A DNA stretch of 64,000 bases from Saprospiraceae bacterium (GTDB lineage Bacteria > Bacteroidota > Bacteroidia > Chitinophagales > Saprospiraceae), in the NCBI GenBank assembly GCA_016714765.1, contig JADKCF010000012.1:62001-126000 (forward strand). Reading direction: 5' to 3'. The position numbers were made by a program, and so were the translations under genes. Positions within the stretch are counted from its first letter, which is position 1; each line of letters opens with the position of its first letter. Under the pieces are notes generated by a model. The model had not been told where the DNA came from. It did not search any database and saw only the letters and a list, made by a program, of their open reading frames with translations. Positions 1 to 8,623 of this stretch are shown here, in pieces.

Positions 1-355
1 TATTTTCACTCCTTCAGCAATGAGAGCACTGGAGTGTACAACTGCTGACGAAGCTATGCCCGCCAAAATACTAATGCCTGTATTAAATTTTTCCATCAAA
101 ACAGCCAAAGATACATACACATTGTCCACTGCGATCAGGGTTGGTTTTAATGACTTTTCAGCGACAAAGTCTTTTGATACCAGCACTACAGATGCTTCTG
201 TGGTGTAGATGTATTCTTTGTATCTTGGATTTGCCAGGAACGTAATTGTCCCTGGTTGGCCATCTTCAATTTTACTCGCTCCTCCTATACTTACCTCAGG
301 GTCGCCGATGATGGTTCCGTCTAAAATTTCTGATATTTGTTTTTGTAATTTGCAT
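1..355 (-). CDS. lpxD: UDP-3-O-acylglucosamine N-acyltransferase, N-terminal part
   Basis: Partial: the gene starts at 355 and runs off the left edge. LpxD adds a 3-hydroxyacyl chain to UDP-3-O-acylglucosamine in lipid A synthesis. Read on the minus strand the N-terminus is MQITKQISEILDG, followed by IIGDPEV and then GTITFLANPRY, which is the typical LpxD uridine-binding domain; the hexapeptide repeats would lie outside the window. The first six codons are out of frame with the rest: one extra base in the five-T run at 340-344 explains it, and correcting it gives a normal LpxD start. The left end is open, so length cannot be compared with the family. Confidence 0.85.
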
Positions 356-359
356 AGGG

Positions 360-389
360 CAAAGTTAACATAAAAGTTTGTTTTGCAAA
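360..389 (-). promoter_or_regulatory. Bacteroidota-type promoter of lpxD
   Basis: On the minus strand TTTG (386-389) and TAACTTTG (360-367) are 18 nt apart, matching the -33/-7 consensus of the Bacteroidota housekeeping sigma factor. The -7 box ends only 4 nt before the lpxD ATG, so transcription would begin at or very near the start codon. Confidence 0.6.
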
Positions 390-442
390 TTACAATTATA
401 TCAAGAATTGATATGAAAAGATAAAGTAGCTGTTTTAATCTA

Positions 443-450
443 TATATTTG
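443..450 (+). promoter_or_regulatory. -7 promoter element before the HemC-like gene
   Basis: TATATTTG matches the Bacteroidota -7 consensus TAnnTTTG and lies 37 nt before the ATG at 488. No clear -33 TTTG is seen at the expected distance. Confidence 0.4.
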
Positions 451-487
451 CATTTTTTTTTCATTTATCCACTTCGATTCTCATTTA

Positions 488-1327
488 ATGACAGGAAATA
501 TTCGAATTGGCTCAGGCAGTTCACCACATTTAAAAGCCGCTGTGTTTTCACTTTCATCGGCACTCGAAACCCTACATGGTCTCACTGCTTCTCATGTGAT
601 TAGCAACAAGACTGGTGTCCCAAGTGGACAAATCAGTGACCTGTACGATTCATTGCTGAACGACCGAATAGACGTTGCAGTCGCAGATCTTCAGATGGTT
701 CCTGTCCACAATGACACAAATCAGGAAATCGTAATTACTGCATTAACCAGTAGAAAAAATGCGGGTGAGTCCATCCTTGCTGACCCATCTATGTTAGACT
801 CATCTTTGGAACTAAAACTTAAATCAGGTATCAAAGTAGCAGTAAGTTGTGTCAGACAACAGGCTTTGCTTTATGACATCAGACCTGATATCACAGGAGT
901 ATTATTGGCTTATTCGGAAATGAAAAACCTGGAAAAATCTGGTGTTAATGCGGCTATTTTACAAAACGAGTATATAGAAGATTCCCAGCATAACTATGAA
1001 GTCATTTCACTGCATCCCAGAGAATGGACTCCTGCTCCTGGAAGCGGGATCATAGCATATCTTACCCACAGAGATAATATGCTGCTCCGCAAAACATTGC
1101 AAAGTATTCACGATAGAGGTACTATGGAAGTCAGCAATGTAGAAAGAAATCTATTAAAACTTGCGGGTAGTACATTAGAAGGAACAGTAGGAGCTTATTG
1201 CTATCAGGATAAGGGTGGCAATTTCCATATTTCCGCTGTCAGGGGAGATATTTACAAGAAAGTAGCCATGTCTCAAAGTACGTCTTCAGGTTTGGCGGAA
1301 AAAGTCTATTTTTCCTTATTTTCATAA
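488..1327 (+). CDS. HemC-like protein lacking the catalytic and cofactor residues
   Basis: A 279-residue protein with the overall plan of hydroxymethylbilane synthase (porphobilinogen deaminase): IRIGS at residues 5-9, a DVAVADLQMVP segment at 62-72 where HemC has AVHSLKDVP, SCVRQQALL at 120-128 for the S-x-RR-xQL motif, and PAPGSGIIAYL at 182-192 for PAxGQGALxIE. The Asp of KDVP is Met here, the RGNVDTR loop is replaced by unrelated sequence (about 139-150), and the GGC loop whose Cys carries the dipyrromethane cofactor reads LAGSTLEGTVGAY (225-237) with no Cys. It should therefore not make hydroxymethylbilane; a functional hemC would have to lie elsewhere. The reading frame is intact, so the gene is not simply decayed. 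It is followed after 20 nt by another degenerate enzyme. Its actual function is unknown. Confidence 0.7.
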   Translation: MTGNIRIGSGSSPHLKAAVFSLSSALETLHGLTASHVISNKTGVPSGQISDLYDSLLNDRIDVAVADLQMVPVHNDTNQEIVITALTSRKNAGESILADPSMLDSSLELKLKSGIKVAVSCVRQQALLYDIRPDITGVLLAYSEMKNLEKSGVNAAILQNEYIEDSQHNYEVISLHPREWTPAPGSGIIAYLTHRDNMLLRKTLQSIHDRGTMEVSNVERNLLKLAGSTLEGTVGAYCYQDKGGNFHISAVRGDIYKKVAMSQSTSSGLAEKVYFSLFS

Positions 1328-1347
1328 ATTAAAAATCAATCATCATC

Positions 1348-1938
1348 ATGTATTTAATATTTGATTGTTCAGGCTTAGCCACGCACACCAATTTTAAAGC
1401 AAACTTTACAGAGTCGGAAGCATGGCCCAGATTACTGCATGTAAGTTGGATTTTGCTCGGAGAAGATTATAAACCCATAGAGGATTTTGATTGTATTCCC
1501 TTAGCAAATGGTTTTACAATAGATGAGAAATCTAAAACCAAAGCCCATATAGATGATGATGACATTGCAAAAAAAAATGTGGTCATGGAAACCATACTCG
1601 ACAAGTTTACTGCCAGTGCCGAGAAAGCGGAATTCATTTTTTCACACAATCTCAATTATAATGAAAATCTGCTTGCAGCTGAATATGTGAGAAGCAAAAA
1701 AAGTATCAGTTGGTTTTCAAAAAAGAGGTATTGTCTGATGGAAGAAGGCACCTACTACTGTAAAATACCTTCAAAAGGTGGCGGATATAAATACCCTACC
1801 CTACCCGAACTTCATGGTACTTGTTTTGGACAGACCTATGGACCTGCCGGAAATGCAAGGGCTGACGTAATTGCTGCTGCCCGCTGCTTTATAAAGCTTA
1901 AAAAAACAGGGAAATTAGATGATCTTTTTGAAGACTAA
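1348..1938 (+). CDS. DnaQ/RNase T-like exonuclease-fold protein with altered active site
   Basis: The 196-residue protein follows the Bacteroidota 3'-5' exonuclease pattern: MYLIFDCSGL at the N-terminus (family: FDTETTGL), AWPRLLHVSW (family: NWPRxVQLAW), HNLNYNENLL at 100-109 (ExoII, family HNxxFDxxxL) and PTLPELHGTCFG before GNARADVIAAARCF (ExoIII, family HNAxxDVxATARCF). Asp6 is kept, but the Glu of DxE is gone, the ExoII Asp is Asn104, and the ExoIII His is replaced, leaving Asp173. With most metal ligands changed, nuclease activity is unlikely. It begins 20 nt after the HemC-like gene on the same strand, so the two are probably cotranscribed. Function unknown; a binding or scaffolding role is conjecture. 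Confidence 0.7.
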   Translation: MYLIFDCSGLATHTNFKANFTESEAWPRLLHVSWILLGEDYKPIEDFDCIPLANGFTIDEKSKTKAHIDDDDIAKKNVVMETILDKFTASAEKAEFIFSHNLNYNENLLAAEYVRSKKSISWFSKKRYCLMEEGTYYCKIPSKGGGYKYPTLPELHGTCFGQTYGPAGNARADVIAAARCFIKLKKTGKLDDLFED

Positions 1939-1951
1939 CAAGACTGTTTAT

Positions 1952-2968
1952 CTACTTGACTCCATAAAATATCTGCCCTATAAATGTGTGCGGGAACTTT
2001 TCAAAGCCAGGAAAACCTAACTTGATGTCTTTGCCATCATGAGGTATCGCAGCTGTACCAAAGATATAATCCCAGATTGCCAGAGAAATTCCAAAGTTAA
2101 TACCATACTTTCGGTCATCGGGTAATTCGTAGGCATGGTGCCAGATGTGCATCTCCGGACTATTGAATATTTTTTTCATCCACGGGCCTAATACAAACCA
2201 ACCTGCCAGAACAAACGCTGCCAGTAGGAAACCTTTTTCTACCCATCCGGCACTATCCATTAAAGTTACATCAGCTATACCTGAATTAATAGCCAAGGCT
2301 ACAAGTGTACCAACAACAGTTCCTGCTACCCTGCCGCTGACATGAAAATTGCTGTGATTATAATGGCCAATACTCAATGTAAAAATGTGAATGATAAAAA
2401 AATCATATAAGCCAATTCCCAGTAATGCTAAAGGTATATACTCTAAGGACCTGTACACTATGGTTTCCATCCAGTGGTATCTCAAATGTGCTGCAAATCC
2501 CATTTGCTCTACAGAATGATGTACTTTATGAAACTGCCAAAGCCATTCTACTCTGTGTAGCAATCTATGCACCCACCACTGCACAAAATCTCTTACTACA
2601 AAACCTATCAGCAAAATAGCCCAAAGGGGAAAAGATCTCAGAGGATTTGCAGCCTTCAGGTCGAACCCACTGACAGACAGAATGATTCTGTTAAAAAGAT
2701 CCACTACAACGTCTGAAGCTGCATTGTAAATCACCAATGAAAAAAGAAAAAAATTAAAAAACATGTAAAACAAATCCAACCAAAAATCCTTCCTGAGCAG
2801 TGGTTGATCTACTCTCCATGGTTTCAAAATTTCCAGCACAAAGAAAAAAGCAGAAACGATGATCAGCCAATAAAAATAATTATGGATTCCCGGATGCGTT
2901 ATTTCATTCCAAAGATATGAAGCATATCCTGCGTATCCGTTTAGAAAAGTATAAATGACTTCCTTCAT
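1952..2968 (-). CDS. Sterol desaturase/fatty acid hydroxylase superfamily membrane protein
   Basis: 338 residues with several hydrophobic segments (about 32-50, 68-84, 115-127, 173-190, 225-245). The three histidine clusters of the family's di-iron site are present: HRLLH at 134-138, HKVHH at 147-151 and HIWHH near 274-278, with further His residues around HYNHSNFH. Family members hydroxylate or desaturate lipids at the membrane using O2. The substrate cannot be told from sequence; in Bacteroidota such proteins are usually annotated only at superfamily level. It is convergent with the exonuclease-like gene (13-nt gap), and stands alone upstream of the rhodanese pair on the same strand. Confidence 0.85.
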   Translation of the reverse strand: MKEVIYTFLNGYAGYASYLWNEITHPGIHNYFYWLIIVSAFFFVLEILKPWRVDQPLLRKDFWLDLFYMFFNFFLFSLVIYNAASDVVVDLFNRIILSVSGFDLKAANPLRSFPLWAILLIGFVVRDFVQWWVHRLLHRVEWLWQFHKVHHSVEQMGFAAHLRYHWMETIVYRSLEYIPLALLGIGLYDFFIIHIFTLSIGHYNHSNFHVSGRVAGTVVGTLVALAINSGIADVTLMDSAGWVEKGFLLAAFVLAGWFVLGPWMKKIFNSPEMHIWHHAYELPDDRKYGINFGISLAIWDYIFGTAAIPHDGKDIKLGFPGFEKFPHTFIGQIFYGVK

Positions 2969-3046
2969 GATTTAAAAAGTAAATGCTGAATTATCTGAAT
3001 AAAATGAAGACTTTTATTATTTTTTTAACCATTCAGTATCATGTCA

Positions 3047-3467
3047 TTATTTTTTTGACCATTCGGTATAGCCGCCTACCATATTAAAGGCTTTATCAAA
3101 CCCTAAATCTTGCATGATGGCAACCGCCTTTGAACTCCTGCCTCCTGCCGCACAGTAGACGATATAAGTATTATTGCGATCCAGCTGTCCTGCTTTTTTC
3201 TTTAAAATCTGGTTCAGTGAAATCCATAACCATGGCATCACCAATTTTGCCCAATGCAACTTCTTCAGGGGTCCTGACATCCAGTAATACTAAATCTTTA
3301 GTCTGTGCTATCATCGTCTTCGCTGTGGCTATATCGATATCAGTAGTTTTTGCTTGAACCGGGGCCTCTGCCTGGGTATTGACAGACATGTCTTTTGCAT
3401 CATTACTGCCAGACTTGCAGGATGTGAAAATAAAAACTGCTGACAATACAATCATTAAGTACTTCAT
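3047..3467 (-). CDS. Rhodanese-domain lipoprotein (frameshifted)
   Basis: The start at 3467 gives MKYLMIVLSAVFIFTSCKSG, a lipoprotein signal with lipobox FTSC. The rhodanese domain follows (LLDVRTPEEVALGKI, then the active-site loop CAAGGRS with the persulfide-forming Cys, ending GGYTEWSKK). The frame breaks in the six-T run at 3194-3199: removing one base restores FKEKAGQLDRNNTYIVYC, which aligns directly with FKEKLATLDKEKQYIVYC of the intact neighbour at 3585-3986. The protein would be anchored in the envelope and handle sulfane sulfur. It is a tandem paralogue of the next gene. The break is more likely a sequencing error than decay because both halves are well conserved. Confidence 0.8.
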
Positions 3468-3584
3468 ATAAAAAATATTTAGATTCAAAATAAAAGACAA
3501 AAGTACCGAATTCAGACATCTGGCAAGTAACCAAAGTTACAAAGTATAGTCCTTACTTTTCGAAGGGTATAACACGGAAGTTTT

Positions 3585-3986
3585 TTATTTGTTTTTTGGC
3601 CACGCCCTATAACCTGAAATAAGATTATACACCTGTTTAAATCCCATGTCTTTCATCATCTGCATAGCTGTGGCGCTCCGTCCACCTGCATGACAATATA
3701 CAATATACTGTTTTTCTTTATCCAGAGTGGCCAATTTTTCTTTAAAATCAGGTGCTTTTATATCCATTTCTATGGCATTATCTATTTTGCCATTGGCAAT
3801 TTCTTCAGGTGTTCTCACATCCAGGAGCACAAAATTGTTGGATGCCGCCATAATTTTTTTAGCATGCGCAACATCTATGTTTTCAAAAATAATTTCTTTT
3901 TGCCCAGCATTGGCTTTGGATATTTTTTGTCCTGACAGAGGCACTGAACATATGATAAAAATTATAAACTGCAGAGCAAACTTCAT
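3585..3986 (-). CDS. Secreted single-domain rhodanese
   Basis: 133 residues. An N-terminal signal peptide (MKFALQFIIFIICSVPLSGQ) is followed by a single rhodanese domain: VLLDVRTPEEIANGKI, then the active-site loop CHAGGRS whose Cys carries the persulfide, and SGYRAWPKNK at the C-terminus. There is no lipobox Cys, so a periplasmic location is predicted, unlike its downstream paralogue. It is intact and serves as the reference for locating the break in the neighbouring copy. Role: sulfur transfer or thiol handling in the envelope; the specific partner is unknown. Confidence 0.88.
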   Translation of the reverse strand: MKFALQFIIFIICSVPLSGQKISKANAGQKEIIFENIDVAHAKKIMAASNNFVLLDVRTPEEIANGKIDNAIEMDIKAPDFKEKLATLDKEKQYIVYCHAGGRSATAMQMMKDMGFKQVYNLISGYRAWPKNK

Positions 3987-4084
3987 GAAATCAAATTTAT
4001 ATTTAAAAATCTAAAATAACAAAACAAATGTAGTAAGATAAAAGCATATGTAGTAAGTAAAACTAAGTTTTTTCGCCAAGACTC

Positions 4085-4901
4085 CTACTTTCCTACTTTG
4101 CCCAGTTCCATGCCTTCCTGAAATGCAATTTTTATATCGTTTTCAAAATAGAGGTATTTGATTCTACTCATGGCTTCGTAATATACTGTCCAATAATCAT
4201 CCGGCAATACATATGGCCTAACGGAAATCAAAAGATTGGTCTCACCAAACTGTTCAATACCAATTTCGGGTTGTGGTTCCTTCAATACTTTATCAATAGA
4301 AAGCAGCTCCTGAAGGATAAGATTCTTTACTCTCGGGAAATCTTCAGAATAAGGTAGTAAAACCTTAGTTCTATTCTGATATTACCTCTTTTCGAAAATT
4401 GGTAATAATGCCATTGATGACTTCTCCATTCGGTATGATGAGGGTTTTATTACCGGGTGTAACTACTATAGTATTGAATATCTGTATGTCCTGAACACGA
4501 CCAAATTTTTCCTTTACTTCTATCCAATCATTGATTTTATATGGTTTAAATGTCACAATCACAATGCCTGCGGCAAAATTGCCTAAACTGCCCTGCAATG
4601 CAAGTCCAACAGCCAGACCCGCTGCTGCCAACACCCCCACAAATGCGGCAGTATTTACCCCCACCATACCTGCCACACTGATCAGGAGCAGAATTTTCAG
4701 ACCTATTGTGGCCAATGTCACCAAAAAGGAAGAAATTTCAGGTGTAAATCCTGACTTATGAAGGGTAGATAACAAAAGTCCCGATAGTTTTTTGATTATC
4801 CATAGTCCTACAACCAATACGCCGATGGCCATCAAAAAGCCGGGTAATGATTTGATTGCCCAGTCTATCAAAAGAGAGGCATATTTTTCCAAATTCTCCA
4901 T
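4085..4901 (-). CDS. mscS: Small-conductance mechanosensitive channel (MscS family, frameshifted)
   Basis: About 270 residues when joined. Three N-terminal membrane helices lead into the pore helix with the Ala/Gly pattern AAAGLAVGLALQGSLGNFAAG, followed by the beta domain (PYKINDWIEV, FGRVQDI, TLIIPNGEVINGIITNFR). The frame breaks near 4375-4382; one extra base there gives NFRKEVISNRTKVLLPYSEDFPRV and runs on through the alpha/beta C-terminal domain ending at 4085. MscS channels open under membrane tension and release solutes on hypo-osmotic shock. The size is that of a minimal E. coli-type MscS. Confidence 0.88.
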
Positions 4902-4923
4902 TTAACTATTTTAATTATCACAG

Positions 4924-4931
4924 CAAAGATA
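4924..4931 (-). promoter_or_regulatory. -7 promoter element of mscS
   Basis: TATCTTTG on the minus strand, matching TAnnTTTG, lies 22 nt upstream of the mscS ATG at 4901. Confidence 0.5.
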
Positions 4932-4984
4932 GTGATTCTGCAGGTCATGGCAGACTATATTTAACTTTTTTAAACTCCATATTC

Positions 4985-5016
4985 TTGGAATAAAAGTGAG
5001 AGATGCATTACCTTTG
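4985..5016 (+). promoter_or_regulatory. Bacteroidota-type promoter of lpd
   Basis: TTG (4985-4987) and TACCTTTG (5009-5016) are separated by 21 nt and precede the lpd ATG at 5034 by 17 nt, matching the -33/-7 pattern. Confidence 0.6.
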
Positions 5017-5033
5017 TGGTAAAATAATCAGAT

Positions 5034-6430
5034 ATGAATTTTGACATTATTATATTAGGAAGTGGACCGGGAGGTTATGTGGCGGCTATCAGAGCATCAC
5101 AATTAGGTATGAACGTGGCAGTCGTCGAAAAAGAAAGCCTTGGTGGTATATGTCTTAACTGGGGTTGTATCCCTACCAAAGCTTTATTAAAGAGTGCTCA
5201 GGTATTTAATTATATCAGTCATGCTGCTGATTATGGAATTACAGTCGCTGCCCCAAAAGCTGAATTTGGTAATATGATCTCACGAAGCCGCAGTGTTGCT
5301 GATGGGATGTCAAAAGGTGTCAACTTCCTGATGAAAAAAAATAAGGTCACAGTACTGGAAGGATATGGAAGATTAGTAAGAGGTAAAAAAGTAGTGGTAA
5401 CGGATAAAGATGGTAAAAAAGCAGAATACAGTGCCGAACACATCATTGTTGCTACCGGTAGCCGAGCTAAACAATTGCCTAACCTTAAGATAGACGGCAA
5501 AAAAATCATCGGATATCGGGAAGCAATGACACTGCCTGTTCAGCCTAAAAAACTAGTAGTAGTCGGCGCCGGTGCCATCGGAGTAGAGTTTGCTTATTTT
5601 TACCATTCCATAGGTACCGAAGTGACTGTGGTCGAATATATGGAACAGGGTTTACTCCCAAGGGAAGATGCAGAAATTTCAAAAGAACTGGGTAAAATAT
5701 ACAAAAAAGCAGGGATGAACATCCTCGCCAATAGTGCTGTAGAAATCGTAGATACCACCGGCCCGATTTGCAAAGTGACCATCAAAAACAGAAAGGACAA
5801 TAGCACACAAGTGATAGAAGCCGACATCGTACTTTCCGCTGCTGGAGTGAGTGCAAACATTGAAGATATTGGGCTTGAAATACTGGGTGTCGAAACCGAT
5901 AGAGGTATGATCAAAGTGGATGAATTTTACAGAACCAATGTACCAGGTATATACGCCATAGGAGATGTCATACCCACTCAGGCGCTCGCACATGTTGCCA
6001 GTGCTGAAGGCATCACGTGTGTGGAAAAAATCGCTGGTCACCACCCTGAACCCCTTGATTATAATAATATCCGGGCTGCACCTATTGCTGGCCTGAAGTA
6101 TCAAGTGTAGGTATGACAGAGGCTCAGGCTAAGGATGCCGGATATGAACTCAAGGTAGGGAAATTTCCTTTTTCTGCTTCCGGTAAAGCAAGTGCTTCCA
6201 ATGCAAAAGAAGGGTTTGTTAAAGTTATTTTTGACGCTAAATACGGAGAACTTCTGGGTGCACATATGATAGGTGCCAATGTAACAGAGATGATTGCCGA
6301 ACTTGTTTTGGCCAAAAAGCTGGAGAGCACCGGACACGAGATCCTCAAAGCTGTGCACCCGCATCCGACGATGAGCGAAGCCGTCATGGAAGCTACAGCT
6401 GCCGCTTACGGTGAAGTGATTCACTTGTAA
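5034..6430 (+). CDS. lpdA: Dihydrolipoyl dehydrogenase (E3), frameshifted
   Basis: E3 reoxidises the lipoyl groups of 2-oxoacid dehydrogenase complexes and the glycine cleavage system, passing electrons to NAD+. The N-terminal FAD site GSGPGG (9-14) and the redox disulfide GGICLNWGCIPTK (Cys40, Cys45) are clear, as are the NAD-binding GAGAIGVEFA and the second FAD motif with AIGD. The dimerisation domain ends with the catalytic HPHPTMSE. The frame breaks at about 6069-6073, where CCGGG should read CCCGGG; restoring one C gives NNIPGCTYCWPEVSSVGMTE, the conserved E3 junction. Total length (about 465 residues) is normal. It stands alone, with a promoter before it and a terminator after it. Confidence 0.95.
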
Positions 6431-6456
6431 GAAACATAAACAGAACGAATATTAAA

Positions 6457-6500
6457 ATGCCAAATATCATGGAAGGTCATGGTATTTGGCATTTTTGTTT
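6457..6500 (+). terminator. Intrinsic terminator after lpd
   Basis: ATGCCAAATA (6457-6466) pairs with TATTTGGCAT (6483-6492) and is followed by a T-rich tract (ttttgttttt). It lies 27 nt after the lpd stop. Confidence 0.8.
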
Positions 6501-6586
6501 TTGAGTAAAGCTTTCAAATAATTATTGGTAAATTCTGGACTTTTAAAACAGTTTTTCTTATCCTTAATAATGAGTAAATAGAATTA

Positions 6587-8455
6587 TTAAAGCTTTAAAA
6601 CTTTGATGGTTTCAATAGCACCACTTTCTTCTTTGATCTCTATAATATATTCACCAGATGGCCCAAAATCATGTGCGTCTAAAAGTTTGTAGTTATATCC
6701 TTTTTTACTTGGTAATCTTATACTACTAATTAATGAACCAGATATATGGTAAATAGAAAGGATTATATCCTGATCAGAATCTGAAGAATAAGATAAAGTA
6801 CCATAATCAACAAATGGGTTAGGAGCTATAATAATTGTATTAATACTATTTAAGAAATTCTCTTCCTTAATGTTTTTGAAATTAGCAAAGTTTCCATTGA
6901 TATCACCTTTTTTTATTGCAATAAAATCCTGATAGTAGTAAGCCCTATATTGCATTGAATCAATTTTTGATGAAGTGATTTTTTCATGCCAGTTTGACTT
7001 ATTAATAGTTGAATCTTTTACCGCAACAATACTACTTCCAAAGCCAATTTCTTCATTTGAATTAAGCGCATTGAATAACAAACCAGCGTCTTTTATATTT
7101 ATTTGCCCATCATCATTGATGTCAGCAGCATACAATTTATAAGGATTGTCTATGAATTTTGTTTTATGAATATGTGCTAACAAGGTGGCGAAATCACCAT
7201 AATCAAGACCACACATAGCTTTAAATTTATAATTTGCTTTAAGCGAAAATTGATAATTATCTAGGTTTGATGAAACATTGAATTTGCCATTTTCATTTGT
7301 TACTAATAACAATGAATAAGGTTGGGAATTGAAAACAATTAACTCAATGTCAGCATCCGAAACTACCTTATCATCTATTGACTTTACAGTTCCTTCTAAT
7401 AGTTCTGGTAAATTACAACCAATCGTACAACCAGGATTAATCACTGTCCAGCAATAATCACTATTAAATAATCGATCCCAAACAGAAACACTTACATCAA
7501 AGTCAGCCCTATCAGTTCCTGACAAAAAGTTATTGATTGTCCATACTTTAGCTGAACTACGAGTTACCGGTGACCAAAGTTGGATTCCATCTTCGCCTCT
7601 TAAATACTTATCCTGAATGGCTTTATCACTTTCATTGTTGGGCCTTACAGGATACGGTGCCAATCCACCTGATGTATTGAAATAGTGTGGTACGTCGATG
7701 TTGATTACATTTTGTACCCCACCTGGAAGTACTTTATTTTCAACTTGTGGTACCACGTTATCAAATGTAAACAGTAGATCATCATCTTCTGTACAGTTGT
7801 CATATGCTTTGTTCATGAAGTCTATTGCCCATAATTCTGCCATGGGTAACCAAGGACCTGATCCATCAGGATCTTGCATATGCAATGAAGTTAATGGTAT
7901 ACAAACCGGCGTCGGAGCCTTCTTATCCAATACTTCAATCACTTCCGAGCACTTAATTACAGTACCACAATCATCTGTCACTTCCCACGTCAATATATGG
8001 TTACTTTTCCTACCTTCTATCCTAGGAAGTGTAATAAATGCCATAGAAGACATGGCTGTGGTTTTTAAATAGATATCAGGAATACCGTCGGCGTTGTCAT
8101 CTTTGATAAGATTCCAATTGTTAGATGATACATTGTCGATATCATTGTCAGTAGGAAGTTGACTGTTGTATTCGTAATCAGGTAATGAATCAGCCCACAT
8201 ATCAATGATGACTCTCCACTTTAATGTACCTTGACTACATATCTTGTCACTTTCGTAGCGAACAGTTTTTGACAATTGCAATCTGTCTAATACACATTCA
8301 TTATTTACTTTATAAGAACCTCCGCTGCACTCATTAAAAGTAAGCTTCAATGAATCAACTTGAGCATCGCAAGCATTAAAATTCGAAAAAAAGAAGGAGA
8401 TTGAAAATGTAAAAAACAAATTCAATGCAAGTCTGAAAACGGGGGGATTTTTCAT
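6587..8455 (-). CDS. Large T9SS-exported protein with a dockerin-like calcium motif
   Basis: Start at 8455 (MKNPPVFRLALNLFFTF) gives a signal peptide ending near NACDAQ; the open frame extends 21 codons further but the signal then would be internal. About 620 residues. The central part has extracellular features (many Asp/Asn, Cys pairs, a HYR-like WEVTDDCGTVIKC segment). Near residue 440 there is ADINDDGQINIKDAGLL, a dockerin type I-like EF-hand (DxNxDGxIxxxD). The last about 80 residues, with APNPF and later GEYIIEI and IKVLKL, are a type IX secretion type A sorting domain, so the protein is exported and probably surface-attached or released. No catalytic domain recognised; an adhesive or structural role is likely but not shown. 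Confidence 0.75.
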   Translation of the reverse strand: MKNPPVFRLALNLFFTFSISFFFSNFNACDAQVDSLKLTFNECSGGSYKVNNECVLDRLQLSKTVRYESDKICSQGTLKWRVIIDMWADSLPDYEYNSQLPTDNDIDNVSSNNWNLIKDDNADGIPDIYLKTTAMSSMAFITLPRIEGRKSNHILTWEVTDDCGTVIKCSEVIEVLDKKAPTPVCIPLTSLHMQDPDGSGPWLPMAELWAIDFMNKAYDNCTEDDDLLFTFDNVVPQVENKVLPGGVQNVINIDVPHYFNTSGGLAPYPVRPNNESDKAIQDKYLRGEDGIQLWSPVTRSSAKVWTINNFLSGTDRADFDVSVSVWDRLFNSDYCWTVINPGCTIGCNLPELLEGTVKSIDDKVVSDADIELIVFNSQPYSLLLVTNENGKFNVSSNLDNYQFSLKANYKFKAMCGLDYGDFATLLAHIHKTKFIDNPYKLYAADINDDGQINIKDAGLLFNALNSNEEIGFGSSIVAVKDSTINKSNWHEKITSSKIDSMQYRAYYYQDFIAIKKGDINGNFANFKNIKEENFLNSINTIIIAPNPFVDYGTLSYSSDSDQDIILSIYHISGSLISSIRLPSKKGYNYKLLDAHDFGPSGEYIIEIKEESGAIETIKVLKL

Positions 8456-8594
8456 CTTTGAGTAGTTATATGATATGAATAAAATTGAGTTAGGCAAAGA
8501 TAAATTCTTTTTTAACAAAAAGAGCAGAATATCTCAAATTTAACATAATCGATAGCTTCAATGTATTTTAATTTTCAAAAATAAATTGAAATAG

Positions 8595-8602
8595 TATATT
8601 TG
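8595..8602 (+). promoter_or_regulatory. -7 promoter element of the phosphodiesterase gene
   Basis: TATATTTG lies 21 nt before the ATG at 8624. It covers an upstream in-frame ATG-like start at 8600, which argues for 8624 as the true start. Confidence 0.6.
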
Positions 8603-8623
8603 CACCTTAAATATTTAAAGCCT

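Noticed and set aside
20..208. Plus-strand 62-residue open frame at the left edge
   Set aside because: It is antisense to the lpxD coding sequence, which is clearly recognisable on the other strand.
3047..6430. Programmed frameshifting as an explanation for the broken rhodanese, mscS and lpd genes
   Set aside because: The breaks differ in direction and position, lack slippery-site plus structure arrangements I could see, and are found in many unrelated genes.
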